A stretch of 64,000 bases of DNA from Patiria pectinifera (taxonomy: Eukaryota > Echinodermata > Asteroidea > Valvatida > Asterinidae). Of this stretch, positions 1 to 10,950 are shown piece by piece. Position 1 is the first letter of the stretch. Each line of letters opens with the position of its first letter. Under the pieces are notes generated by a model. The model saw only the letters and a program-made list of their open reading frames with translations. It searched no databases and was not told the origin of the DNA. The stretch covers positions 9,946,863 to 10,010,862 of the forward strand of contig CM057135.1 in the NCBI GenBank assembly GCA_029964075.1, read 5' to 3'. Made by a program: the position numbers and the translations under genes.

Positions 1-187
1 GGGGAGATAAGGGTCAGATATGGGGTGTCGAGGAGAGAGAAATAGAGAGAAAAGGATTTGGGGGTCAAGGTTCTACGCTTAAATCTTTTTGCCCATACCT
101 AAACTAAACTAGTAGACTCTGGAGCCCGAACAAAGCAGCGGTGCAAATAGTTTACAAATGCGGAAGAAAGTTATTCCATATATACAC

Positions 188-463
188 ATGAAAAGCAAAA
201 ATATGCTGAAAATCATATTGCTCGCGTTTGTGTCTGCAGAGCTGTTCCATCAAATTTGTGGCTGATCGAATGAGAGCGTGTGTGACGTAACTATCCAAAG
301 AAAAAAGTTGCGCTTTATCAGCAACTGTTTCGTGTAATGATATGTGCCCTCCGCTGGTGACGTCACAGATGCTCTCAATCGGTCAGCCAAAAATTTTATG
401 GCACAGCTCGTCGGACACACATGTGAGTGGTAGGTTTTTCAGAATATTTTTGAATTTTTTGTC
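188..463. repeat. Foldback (inverted-repeat) element, imperfect
   Basis: Two arms of roughly 100 bases (about 188-290 and 358-463) are imperfect reverse complements. The best-matching parts are 236-290 and 358-412, and the spacer is about 65 bases. Each arm has a TGACGT-type motif at its inner end. No protein is encoded. This fits a non-autonomous foldback or MITE-like element. The superfamily is not recognised and no target-site duplication was identified. Confidence 0.55.
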
Positions 464-2090
464 AAATTACTGGTAGTTGTGAACAGTTTAAGCAATCTTA
501 AAGAATGTCATGAATGTGAAGATCTATCAGGAGCTATTTTCTTTGTATGGGCCTTATTCACGAGTTGGCCATTTTCGTTGAGTTCACAGAACATATATCA
601 TTAATTCTTAACTGTTGAATGGGATGGCGGATCATGGCGCCAGACTGTTTTTTGCAAGCATAATGCAGACTTTTTTGCGTTTTTTGTTTTTGTTTATAAA
701 ATCTGGCTTTAAACATTAGGCAACATTTAATTACAAATTTAAAATTAATAATTCAAGCGGACCGGAATTAATTAGTAATTGACATATTGTGTAAGAATTG
801 TGTCAATGCAGCTTGTGAAATATTGACCAATTACATTATGTACGCGGAATGCGCAAAATTTGAGACAAACAAAAACTTAGTGTACAAAAACCCCATAGGG
901 CTGTATTAGGGGCATGGCTAACCCGCAAACGGCACAAGTTTAATTAACTTCTAATTTCTCTACACAAGTTGCAAAAATGAATTTTTTTACCTCACTCTCA
1001 ATCCAATATGGTCGATATCTGAATAAGACCCATTCTCTTTACTAGTTTTTTTTTGGGGGCCTTATGTCCTCCAGGGTACAGTGTATGTCAGTTTTGGAAA
1101 CAGTGCTAAACATGTACAATAAGTATGTCCATTCGGTGCAGCGCTAGTATGGACGTTACCTCGGTTTTAGCGCTCCACTCAGTACAGCCACACATGTGTT
1201 GCGTGTTGTTCGAGTAGTGGGCAGGTTGTCATGAACACATTAATGTCAGTGGAATGCAAATGATGGTTGACATGTACAGCAGATGAGTTCAGTTAAGGTA
1301 TTAATAGTGATTAATTATGATTGTTTGGTTATTCACTTATGAACATATTTGGGAATTGGAATTGGGAATTCTTGTGATGTTGTTGGTGATGCGATGTACC
1401 ACCTGGAGGGTTGACTATAAAATTTGGGATATATAAAGCACGAACAACTGAAAGATTTGTTTTGTGTATATTTATGTGGGACTAAATAACTTGGAAAAGC
1501 CATAATCCAGCCCACCAGTGTGTGAACGAGGGAGTGTGCAACGGTAAAGAGATTAAGTGTAAAATGCACACTGCACTTGGATAAATATTGTATTTGGGTA
1601 CAATTGTATTTTTTTGCTAGATTAATTTAAAAAAAAAAAGGTGGTGCTAGCCCTAAATAGTACAAAGTGCATTATATGATATTTTGTTTGAGCAAACATG
1701 GATGGGAAATGTTGCGAACTTGCATGTAATATAGAGTTAGAAAATTTGCCTTCCCCCAGATGTGCAGCTTGGAAATTATACTGTAACGAAACAGGGGTAT
1801 TTGTAGACTGATATCAAGCATACCCATTTACAATGTGCTGCGGCACGCCGCTGGCTGCACTGCACTAGGAGTTTAAATGCCCGTGCCAATTTTGAAATGG
1901 TGTCACCGCCAGCCATGTCGTCGCCATTGAGTAAATATCGTTATACTTTTATAGGCCTATGTGCATTTTTTATGGACTCGCCGAAAGTTATTTAGGCTTA
2001 GTATTTTTTTTTTGGCATGAATGAGATTTTATTTCTGAGTTAGGCCCTGCCGTAATTTATTAATTCTATCACTACACTATATTATGAATA
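464..2090. other. No gene seen; downstream flank of the RAG1-like gene
   Basis: No open frame here resembles a known protein and no splice-linked exon series is apparent. The stretch is AT-rich with a few homopolymer runs. It probably contains the 3' untranslated region end and downstream intergenic DNA of the minus-strand RAG1-like gene. I looked for Kelch- or PHD-like coding sequence, as expected if a RAG2-like partner lay tail to tail, and saw none. Confidence 0.5.
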
Positions 2091-2098
2091 TGAGGCAC

Positions 2099-2125
2099 TT
2101 TATTTTAATACTCGCTCATTTTATT
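2099..2125 (-). terminator. Polyadenylation signals of the RAG1-like gene
   Basis: On the minus strand two AATAAA hexamers occur at 2125-2120 and 2104-2099, about 43 and 64 bases after the stop codon at 2168-2170. That spacing suits a short 3' untranslated region. The cleavage site itself cannot be placed from sequence alone. Confidence 0.5.
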
Positions 2126-2167
2126 TTAGGCATGTTGAAGGCTCACGATGACTATACCAGGATGACT

Positions 2168-5100
2168 TCAGTTGGCTGGGGAGTGCTTCCGCTTCTGACG
2201 GTGGCTCCTGGATGGACGAAGATTTCCGATGGAGGGATTGACCATGAGAAGATGTTCCCTCATCACACATTCCAGCTTGTAGAGGTCTGGATCGCTCTTC
2301 CGTGTGTTGCGTGTGCCGGCAAATCTTCTGTTGAGTGTGTTGAAGACCCCATGCATGGATTCACCCTCTTGTTCCCCTAGCAGCCCCAGCCCGTGTTGTG
2401 TGCGACGAATGAATGGAATCATGTGATCCTCCATCATGTGCATTTTTGGAGGAATGGTTTTTGTTGGGAAGTTGCAGCGAAAGAATTCCAGAAATGTACT
2501 GATGTCATGCTCTGCAGGAAGACATGAAAAAAAGAACAAGGTAGTCTGTAGCACATCATTATTGCGCATTGACACGTGAACTAAAATGTTTAAGCAATCG
2601 TTTATTTAATAAATACAAGTGTGTATATTTACATTTTTAATGCTGCTGTATTTTATTCTGATATTGACTTATCCATTCTACCTGTCCAAGTTATGCTCAC
2701 TTACCAAGCTGTGTTATTTCTGTCAAATCCAGGTGTCTACTTGCATCGTAAACATTGTGGCATTTGGAGAACAGTGTGAACAATGTTGAAAACTTCTCTG
2801 CAATGCATTCTGCCTCCTTGTGCTTGGCTGGACAGAGATGAGACGTTTCATCAACGATTGAAGATGTTAGCTTTTGTATGTTCACCTCCTGTAGTAAAAA
2901 AAAATCAAATTTGATTAACGTTTACAACAAATTTTGTGAAGAATAAATGTAAAGTTCCATCGTATTTCCGTCGCATGTACCATACCTTCAGGCATTTATG
3001 AACATGATTGCCGATGAATGTGTTGGAGTAGTAAGCTTGGCGTCTGACTTTGATTTCTTGGAGTGCCTCTTCAAGTTTTATGAGAAGTGGGTTGTTTCTT
3101 GAAGGTACCGGTTGAATTTCGACTGATGCTATTGTTTCCTGTAAAAATAGATTTTAAAAACATTCAGTAAATAAAGCTTGAATGGCAGACAAACACATTT
3201 AGCTATGGAATTGAAAATGCATACTGATCTATAGGGCAAGCAAAATACCTGTCTGGCTAATTCTTCATTTAGTTTCTTGATCTCTTCTCCAGTTTCCACA
3301 GTGACATCCTGCACATCCACCGTGTCATTGATCAGCGCAACAACTGCTAGCTGTTCCTTGAGGTCATCAATCTGACCGCGAATCTCCTCAGCCCTGTCCC
3401 TGGCAGCAAAAACCTCAGAGAGTTTCGCCACTTGCAATGGTAGGGGGCCATTGGGTAAGGAGGTCACCTTGTCTGGGGCTCGTGCCAGTGTTTCAGCTAT
3501 ACCTTCAAGCAGTGTACAGCATTCCTGCTCCAAGAGGGTGAAAAGCTTGAACCATACACCAAGGCCTACGTGTAGGGATGGGGGACAAACCTTTAAAACA
3601 TAAATGAGGAAGCTGAAAATTGACATTGATTCAATATTTGTTTTGTTTGAAGTTATCATATTTTCATTTCAGATTACCTCTCACTTACCAAATTGATAGG
3701 AACATCAAAGAACCTATTGTCGATTACATTGTTGAAGTTCTTGGCATTCTTGATAGAACTTCCAGCTTCAGTGAAATTGGTGTGATCCTGGGCTAGTGTC
3801 TGGAGATTTCTTGGGGTGCAAGGGGGCCGATCATCTTTCTTCATTGCCATAGCTTTACTTGTTATTGTACACCACAAGCATGGGTGACGACCTGAACAAA
3901 TAAGATAGTGACACTGCATTATTTATGATGACATTTTTTCATGCAGAGAGCATGTAGTTTTTTTTGATAGGCATTTACAAGCTTAGTTTTGGATGATGCT
4001 GTACTTACCACTTGGACCGGACAAGCCGTACATCCTACATAGGAACTCGTAATCTCCGAAGAGATAAATTACAAGTTTCTTTCCTCTGAGAATGAAGGAC
4101 AAAATACGAGGTTAGTGGTTAGTGCAAAGATTGTGTTTATCAAATAAATTGAACACAGAAACAATTTTGCTAGCAAACACAATAATCACTTTTGTGGCAT
4201 ACCTCCATGTTGTGTTAGTGATGGACTCCATTTGCTCCTTGTACCTGTCCAGTGCCATGTGCAAATTTGAAGCACTGTCTGAAGCTTCAAAAGCACAGAC
4301 AACACTAGTGTTGTGGCGTGAATTGGGACTGGCGATGTTAGCTACTTCAAGCATTAGCTTGAAACTTCCGCCCCCTTTATCACCGCCCAATTTGAGCCAA
4401 ATTTCATCTGTGGGCATTCCTTCAGTCCAGCGCAACTTGCCACATCTTTAAACAAAGGGTACATTGATTCATATAATATTAACTGACTAGCAAGTAGTGT
4501 ATTGAAATGAATGTTATGTGTGTACATGTGTATAATATAATCAGGTGGGGATCCGGCGGGCAAAATCAGGTGGGAACCCCCCCCCCCCAGTTTTGTCAAA
4601 AACAAATTGTGTTCATAGAAATTCCTAATAGATATAGCCCCCCTCCCTTAATTCCCCCGCTCTGACCCCCTAAAAATATAAAGGCAGCTGTGCAAAAAAA
4701 ACCGTACAGAGCCAGCTTGGTTAAGGGGTATTTGTACACTATTCTGTAATATAGTGTTACTAATCGTCTGATTTGAACAGCGTCCCCATTGAAAGTATGG
4801 TGCGAGCTCCCCCCCCCCCCTATTGATTTGGAGACCAAATTTCGCCACACCCACCCCGCAAAAATTTCTAGACCCACCCCTAATAATTCATGACATATTT
4901 ATCTGAATATTAAATGTATACCTGTCATATTCATCCAGCAGGCCCAAAGTGTATGTCTTCAAGTCAGTGATGGAGATGCAGGGAGCTGGTTTACTCATCA
5001 AACCACCGCTGCCATCCTGTGCAACGAAGGGCATCCTCTCTGCTTCCAAGATGTCCTGCCCAACAGAGGCTTTTCCGAGACTGCGGCTGGCTTGTTCATT

Positions 5101-6938
5101 GGCCATTACAAGATTGTACTGTCGTAACCACCTCATTAAAGCAAAAATATGGATTCCTGATAGTTTACATAGAAGGTAATGAAGTACAGTGGAACGCTGC
5201 TATAACGAACATCGCGGGATCCACATAAATTGTTCGTAATAGCAATCATGATGTTCGGTATAGCCGAATGTTCGGCATAACGACGTTCCACTGTACTTAT
5301 CATGGAATGCATTCGGTCAGAAGGAGAATAATTGACAAATCACGATTTAATAACCAGTTGGAAAGCATGTTGGTCAGTAGCAGGTAATCACAGCTCATGA
5401 GGGAATTCATAGTTGTTTTTGAGTCCTCATAAGTACTGATTTATATAAATCTGAGTCATGGGCTATGAAGGTGGAGTCTTGAGTCTGGAGAAGTCATAAA
5501 GGTCAGGGGTCAAAGATCAGGTTACTTTAAGGTCAAGTGTGATGCCAGGTCTTTTTTTTTTCTAAAGAGAGGTTAATTAATTTTTTTATTGTTCATTTGT
5601 TTTAAAAGGGAGCAATATAATTCTTACAATTTTAGCTCTCGCAGTGCAGACCAAGACAGACCTAAATCAGATTGGATGGCTAGCTCTTCCAGCGGGGGGA
5701 TGAATGTTTGAAGCTTTATTTTTTGCAAGAGGTTTTGCAGGTCGTTTCTGGTAGCTGTACCAAGAAGGTGCTGCAGCTGATGTGTTGACTGTCCTCCACT
5801 TATTTCTCTCAATTGGTCTTTTATTGTTTTGGTTCGGCGGAAGAGTGTTCTCGGTGAGACCTCGGTGCTTTGCTTGTCAGGGTGTGGGACTCTTTGAATG
5901 TACATTGCCTATGACAGTACCAAATGAATTAATGATGAACTGATAAAAAAAAATGATTTTCGATTTATTTTTTTTAATTAAATAAGTGAGAGCAGTGTAC
6001 AGTCAAGGAATTAACGTGAGAAGGGTTTTACCACCCAATAAATTAACACAGTAACTTGCCTTTCCACCAGTAGAAAGCCGAGCAACAGGTCCCTTGTTAG
6101 ATTCCAGGTGTTTCTTCAACAGTGTTGATGTAACCTTTTCACGCGCTTTGCCAAGTGCAGATATATTCCTGTTCATTATATCCTGGAATGTGTGCTCATC
6201 AACTTCTTGTGATGTCAGTGGGTCAAAGCAGTTGTGTTCTGGTGTATTTTTCAACCAACTACCCCTTCTGCATGTTCTACAAGTAACTTTAGCATTTTCC
6301 ATGGTGTGGATGAAATAATTGCGGACAGGTTTGGTCTCCATCAAATTTATGTTTTTTTTAGAACTTGGACAAAGCACTGTTGAGGATGAGGCCCCAATGA
6401 ACAAACTATGCAAGCATTCTAAACAAAAAATGTGCTGACATTGGGTTTCAACCGGTCTGTGAAGAATTTTGCTACATAGCTGACAGCGTATGGTAGACTC
6501 ATCAGTAGTGAAATTGTCCCTGCAAAATGCTGTTGTAGTCATGGCCAAGTTGTTGAGATGTGCAACAACTGCATCTTGTGCTGCTTGCTCAAGTCCATCC
6601 AGTTTCTCTAGTCTGGCATATTTAGCTGCTGGCCGACCTGTCTTGTCACCATTCACTTTAGCACATATGGAACATGTCCCACTTTCTGGATGGGGAGGCC
6701 ATTCGTTAGGAGGTTGATGTTTTTTTGGGAGGTACAGATTGGAATAGCAGAGATGGCAAATCTGTGTGGGATGACGATGTAGCTCGTCTGCAGATACATC
6801 TATGAGGTATTCGGATTTTATTTTGTCTGCATAATTACTACATCTCTTCAGGGTTTTCTTTTTCTTTTTCCATTTTTGTACAATGCCGCCACACACCCTG
6901 CACAATTTTTCAAGGTTGTTGATGTGCTGATCATTCAT
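2168..6938 (-). CDS. RAG1-like protein, 971 residues, ten coding exons
   Basis: Coding exons, 5' to 3' on the minus strand: 6938-6060, 5908-5628, 5131-4922, 4445-4203, 4085-4009, 3891-3689, 3590-3249, 3138-2986, 2888-2705, 2511-2168. All ten join in phase (2,916 nt) without a stop. Seen: N-terminal Cys/His clusters (C13, C16, H56, C61, C64, C89, C92); a RING finger (C152, C155, C167, H169, C172, C175, C190) with RAG1 spacing but serine at the last cysteine; a second Cys/His cluster (220-237); a GG...QHLL stretch like the RAG1 nonamer-binding region; GGDKGGGS with D479; C568/C571 (CLWC) and H882/H887 (Hx4H), matching the RAG1 zinc ligands. RAG1 D708 aligns with G640 and E962 with Q905, flanked by Glu. 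RAG1 is the V(D)J recombinase subunit. This relative more likely binds DNA or acts as a ubiquitin ligase than cuts, which is inference. Length is close to vertebrate RAG1 (about 1,040). Residues about 650-745 include a predicted coiled coil. A better fit to another RAG1/Transib-derived family is possible. Confidence 0.85.
5187..5293. mobile_element. TA-flanked MITE (pogo/Tigger-like) in a RAG1-like intron
   Basis: A 107-base segment starts CAGTGGAACG and ends CGTTCCACTG, flanked on both sides by TA. Internal sub-terminal parts (CTATAACGAAC and its rough complement) are also inverted. TA duplication with CAGTG termini fits Tc1/mariner-pogo non-autonomous elements. It lies in the intron between coding exons 2 and 3 of the RAG1-like gene. 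Confidence 0.75.
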
Positions 6939-7783
6939 CTTGATTTGATCTAGAGTAAAAAAAAATGAACTTCAACAATGTAAATTCACTTGTACTGATG
7001 TCTTATGGTGTCAATTATTTTTAAGTCAAGCAAAATAAAATTAGTTGAAACGTTTTTGTCAGGGCTGTGGAGACCAACATGGTATCGTGTTTATGGTTTA
7101 GATTAGAAAACAATGATCCTGTGATTTCAGAGTAAAAATTGTACTGTACATTGCAATGAAATTGTTATAGATTTTTTTGGAGTCCCTTTTATTTTAATTT
7201 AGACGATTTGGGAGAAAATAAAGGAAGATTCTAAGAGCAATTGGCTGGTGTTGTTGAAAAGATACAAATGTATAAAACAATGTGAGATTCTTATAATGAA
7301 ATATGAATTAAAATTGTAATTTTTTTTCCAAGTCTCAACCCTGATTTATACAACAAAACATATTTGCAGAAAGACCTGGAGTGATGTTCAATAATTAAAT
7401 AAAAAGAGAGGACGAAAATCTGATTGGTTTCCTTTTGATCCTTATTACATTTGTCTATCTTTGTTGCTATCATTTTATCCCAATTTCATAAAGGAAATTG
7501 CGTGTGAAGCGATCACAAAGCAGACGTATATTGTACATGTACTATGTACACGCGTGCGGCCGGCCGGCCGTACATATTTGTATACAATGTACATGTACAT
7601 TTACGCCCGTATTTGCACTCGCGTGAAAAAAAGCCCTTGGAATCCCCCATATTATGGCAAATGTAGAGGGTTTGCTCCCGCATAAATCTGTCAACATACA
7701 AATCCATGTTCTTTTATAATACCAGTGACCTTTCCCTGCTTAATAAAATTCACTTTCGTTCAAAAAGAGACCCGAAAACTCAC

Positions 7784-7905
7784 CCAAAATGACTTTGCCG
7801 ACGAGCGCAAAGAGAATGGCGGTGCGGAGATTTACACCGAATTTCCCGCGGAAGGAGCTGTTTACAACATCTTTTGTGTCGTATTCTAATATTATAAGTA
7901 TTTAG
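7784..7905 (-). other. Probable 5' untranslated exon of the RAG1-like gene
   Basis: On the minus strand a strong donor (GG then GTGAGT) begins at 7783. The matching acceptor, a T-rich tract ending in CTAG, lies about a dozen bases before the ATG at 6938. Between them (7783 to about 6950) is an AT-rich intron with nothing coding in it. The segment just upstream of the donor is GC-rich and contains TTCCCGCGG, an E2F-like sequence. The 5' boundary is a guess. Confidence 0.45.
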
Positions 7906-8320
7906 GAACTGTTATTGGTCGAATGTTTCCAGGATACGTTGAATATTCAGTATCATTTACTCTTTTTATTATTCATGTCGCGCCAAAACTTGGGAACGGG
8001 TCACGGCTTATGCATATTCATTATACAGTGACCTCTTGTTAAAACTCGCGCATGCGCACAACCTAGTGGCGTCAATACTGCGCTCGTAAACAGCGGTGTG
8101 GCCTGGCGTGGGTTCGGCACTCGTGGTAGAGACCTCGGTGAGCTTTCAGCGTGTAAACAAGCCTGTTGCGACACTGCAAAGCAAAGTGCTGAATTCACCG
8201 TGTGAAGCGAGCGACCTCGTGGGAGAAAGCCCGGCGTGCACCCCGGTGCGATTGGTTAGTGTAAACGGACTGGAGCGGGAGAAAGCCCCAGCCTGCCTGA
8301 GAGCGATCGGTCAGTAAAGC
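7850..8320. promoter_or_regulatory. GC-rich, possibly bidirectional promoter region
   Basis: This CpG-rich stretch stands out from the AT-rich flanks. It holds a perfect GCGCATGCGC palindrome (8048-8057), the consensus NRF-1 site, and TTTTGGCGCGAC on the minus strand near 7979-7991, an E2F-like site. It lies upstream of the putative first exon of the RAG1-like gene. No partner gene is identified on the plus strand. Function is inferred from motifs only. Confidence 0.45.
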
Positions 8321-9060
8321 TGGACTTCGTTGTTTACATCCCCCTGTGCATTTTAAGACCTTATCTAATAAGATTTGGGGTGGATTGTTGTTAAGTCGGG
8401 ATTATTTAATATAGGGCCTGAGTTAAAATAATAGTCGGACCCGGAGTAAATCTGAAGGTTGGGGAACAGTTAGGCTTAGTTCAGACTTAAGGATTGTCTT
8501 CCGTTGTTTGTGCCATTTGGCGTAGCTGCGGTATAGCTGCCCTGTGAGTCCGTAGGCTTGTTTTCTCATTGAGGAAGTAGTGTAGCTAAGACTGTTCGGA
8601 AGGTCTGTCTGCCGTTGATCTATGCCAAATGGCGAGGCTGCGGTTGATGCGGACTTGGACAACTGAGAGCTCGCTTTTCCTGCCGGGGAACCCGCTTAAT
8701 TGCGATTTTGTGGAGGGAATTGCATGCCGTTGTCCCGTGCAACTTTGGCGTAGAAACGGTTGATTGCGACCCTATACAGTCTGTGAATCCTGAGTTTCCC
8801 GAAGGTTTACTGGGTTAATTCAGAGGACTATTGTTATCATCGGGTGGGTTATAACGTTACTAACTACCACGTGTGTGTAACTTGCTGGTGAAGCCAGTAG
8901 TAAGAACTGTTTTGTATTGTATAAATCTATTCTGTTATTGTAGACCTCATTAGGGGTATTTTGTGCTAAGTGAAAGAACACTAGCCCGTTATTTAAGTCA
9001 GTGGTGCAGACGACCACTTTATAAACTAGGAACCCCGAGAAGTATAGGTGAGGTATACCC
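8321..9060. other. No gene seen
   Basis: About 740 bases with no coding similarity recognised and no splice-linked exons. It may be a transcribed leader or part of an uncharacterised repeat leading into the tandem region that follows. Confidence 0.3.
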
Positions 9061-9475
9061 AAGTGAGGTTTACCTTAAGTGAATTGCCCCGCTAAGCTGC
9101 GAGTTATAATTGTGCAAGTTAATCAAAGGGGAGTGCAGTTGACCCCTGTTGAACCAGACGATTATAATTGTATAAGCTAAAGGGTGCAGTTGACAAAAGA
9201 GCTGTACGAAGGTTATAATTGTACATGCTAATGACAAGGGGTGTAGTTGACCCCTCAGCTAACAGCGAGGTTTACTTGTGCTTATTATCACAGCGAGGTT
9301 TACTAGTGCTTATTCTAAGAGCGAGGTTTACTAGCGTTCATTATCACAGCGAGGTTTACTAGTGCTTATTCTAAGAGCGAGGTTTACTGGTGCTCATAAC
9401 CACTGCGAGGTTTACCAGATTATCACAGTGAGGTTTACCTGAATTTATCTTAACGGTGAGGTTTATCATTGTATA
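9060..9475 (+). repeat. Short imperfect tandem repeat with GAGGTTTAC core
   Basis: From about 9060 to 9240 a block with GTTATAATTGT and GTGCAGTTGAC recurs three times. From 9262 to 9475 a unit of about 25-35 bases with core GCGAGGTTTACTAGTGCTTA recurs about eight times, decaying at both ends. It encodes nothing recognisable. It may be the internal repeat region of an unrecognised element. Confidence 0.7.
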
Positions 9476-9886
9476 AATTATTGAATGGTGACGCATTGAC
9501 ATTATATTTGAAGTGTGCTAAAGGAATAAACTAACTGATTAACGTCTTGGAATAACTGGTCACTGTGTAGCTTATGTAGTCCCGCTCTCTGTTGGATATA
9601 TCTGAATAAGTTAGTCCCCTCTTTTGTCAATAAAGTCAAGTACTTCATTGCAGATCGGTGGTATATTTCCGCCAAACGAACAGCTCCTAGGCTTAGTCCG
9701 CCATTCGTTAACTATATCCCCCCCCCCTTGTGTCAGGGTAACCGCTCATCCTTGCGCGAGGTTTATAAATATTTTTGTGGGTTAAGGCCAGGTCCAATTT
9801 CATCCTTCGAACAGGTCAGACTGTCGTGTCACCTAGTTATTCCCGCCACAAAGGGTGTATAGCTCGTTTCGCCACAATACTGTGTT
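9476..9886. other. No gene seen
   Basis: No coding similarity. An AATAAA occurs near 9630 followed by a run of cytosines near 9718. Nothing else is supportable. Confidence 0.3.
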
Positions 9887-9890
9887 TTAA

Positions 9891-10376
9891 AGAGGTTGTG
9901 GAATGCTCGAAGACATTTCCGTCATTTTTTGGGTATATGTAGCCTAAGGTGTGATGAAATAAAAACGACTATTGTTTCTGTCATGAAATGAGTACAAAGG
10001 GTACTTTTGAGAGCTATTTTTCAGGTCCTGTTTCGACCCGAACGTGCAATTTGTGTTAAAGTCGTCGTTGCGGGCAGCAAACAAAACACAGTAAATCGTG
10101 ACGTAATAAACAGGACTCGTTTATGCTACTCTGTATCGGGAGTCCTGTTTATTACGTCACGATTTACTGTGTTTTGTTTGCTGACCGCAACGACGACTTT
10201 TACACAATTTGCACGTTCGGGTCGAAACAGGCATGACAGGACTTGAAAAACAGCTCTCAAAAGGACCTTTTGTACACATTTTATGACAGAAACAATAGTC
10301 GTTTTTATGTCATCACGCCTTAGGCTACATATACCCCAAAAATGACGGAAATGTCTTCGAGCATTCCACAACCTCT
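9891..10376. mobile_element. TTAA-flanked perfect-hairpin MITE, copy 1
   Basis: A 486-base element is flanked on each side by TTAA (9887-9890 and 10377-10380). It is almost entirely one palindrome. The left half begins AGAGGTTGTGGAATGCTCGA and the right half ends with its complement. The arms meet around 10130 with only a few unpaired bases. TTAA duplication is the hallmark of piggyBac-type insertion, so this is probably a non-autonomous piggyBac-like foldback. Its ends differ from those of the piggyBac element at 25-28.5 kb. Both strands are open for about 80 codons, an artefact of the palindrome. Confidence 0.8.
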
Positions 10377-10950
10377 TTAAAGAACTGGGGAAAAAAGCCT
10401 TTTATTGCAATTACGCAGAAAATGTTTGATAAATTGTTTACTAATAGGCCTACTTTGGAGTAAGGGTTGACTATTTAATGGAAGACAGAGTCAAAGGAAT
10501 AAGTAAGGGGTGGTGGTGGTGGGGGGATGCCTTCTATTTGATTACTATGCCCTGTGGGCGTATCCGCCATCCCATTGAATATCTTGCATAAAATAAAAGA
10601 ACGTTTAAGTGCCTTCCAGTGTACCACCTCCCATTTTAAAAATGTACCCCTCAGCAGTTTAACTCTAGTTATGCCCCTGCATGGAGACGAGAATAAACTC
10701 GAGACACAATAACATCAAGCTTTTAAAAACAGTAAATGCTTGTTAACTTACGTAGCAGTGTCGGAAATCTGGGAAAATAAAATCCGTTTGCCAGGCCAGA
10801 AATATTGTACTTCTACGGCTTGTGATGTTGATGGGCTCTATCATGTGTATCATGTATAATGTGTATTATGTACACATACATGTACATGGTCAGTACATGT
10901 ACAATATGTACATGTAAATGCATTTTCGTGTAAGTAGGTGTACACCTTCA

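Noticed and set aside
1..2083. RAG2-like gene downstream of the RAG1-like gene
   Set aside because: Looked for Kelch motifs (GG doublets, spaced Tyr/Trp) and a PHD finger in all frames; none seen.
2084..2380. 98-codon plus-strand ORF
   Set aside because: It lies antisense to the last exon of the RAG1-like gene and has no family resemblance.
4535..4880. C-rich inverted-looking segments in the intron before coding exon 4 of the RAG1-like gene
   Set aside because: Only poly-C runs match; no consistent inverted ends or target duplication could be defined.
10007..10371. Paired ORFs on opposite strands, each about 80 codons
   Set aside because: They are mirror translations of one perfect palindrome (the TTAA hairpin element); a related one occurs at 37256-37495.
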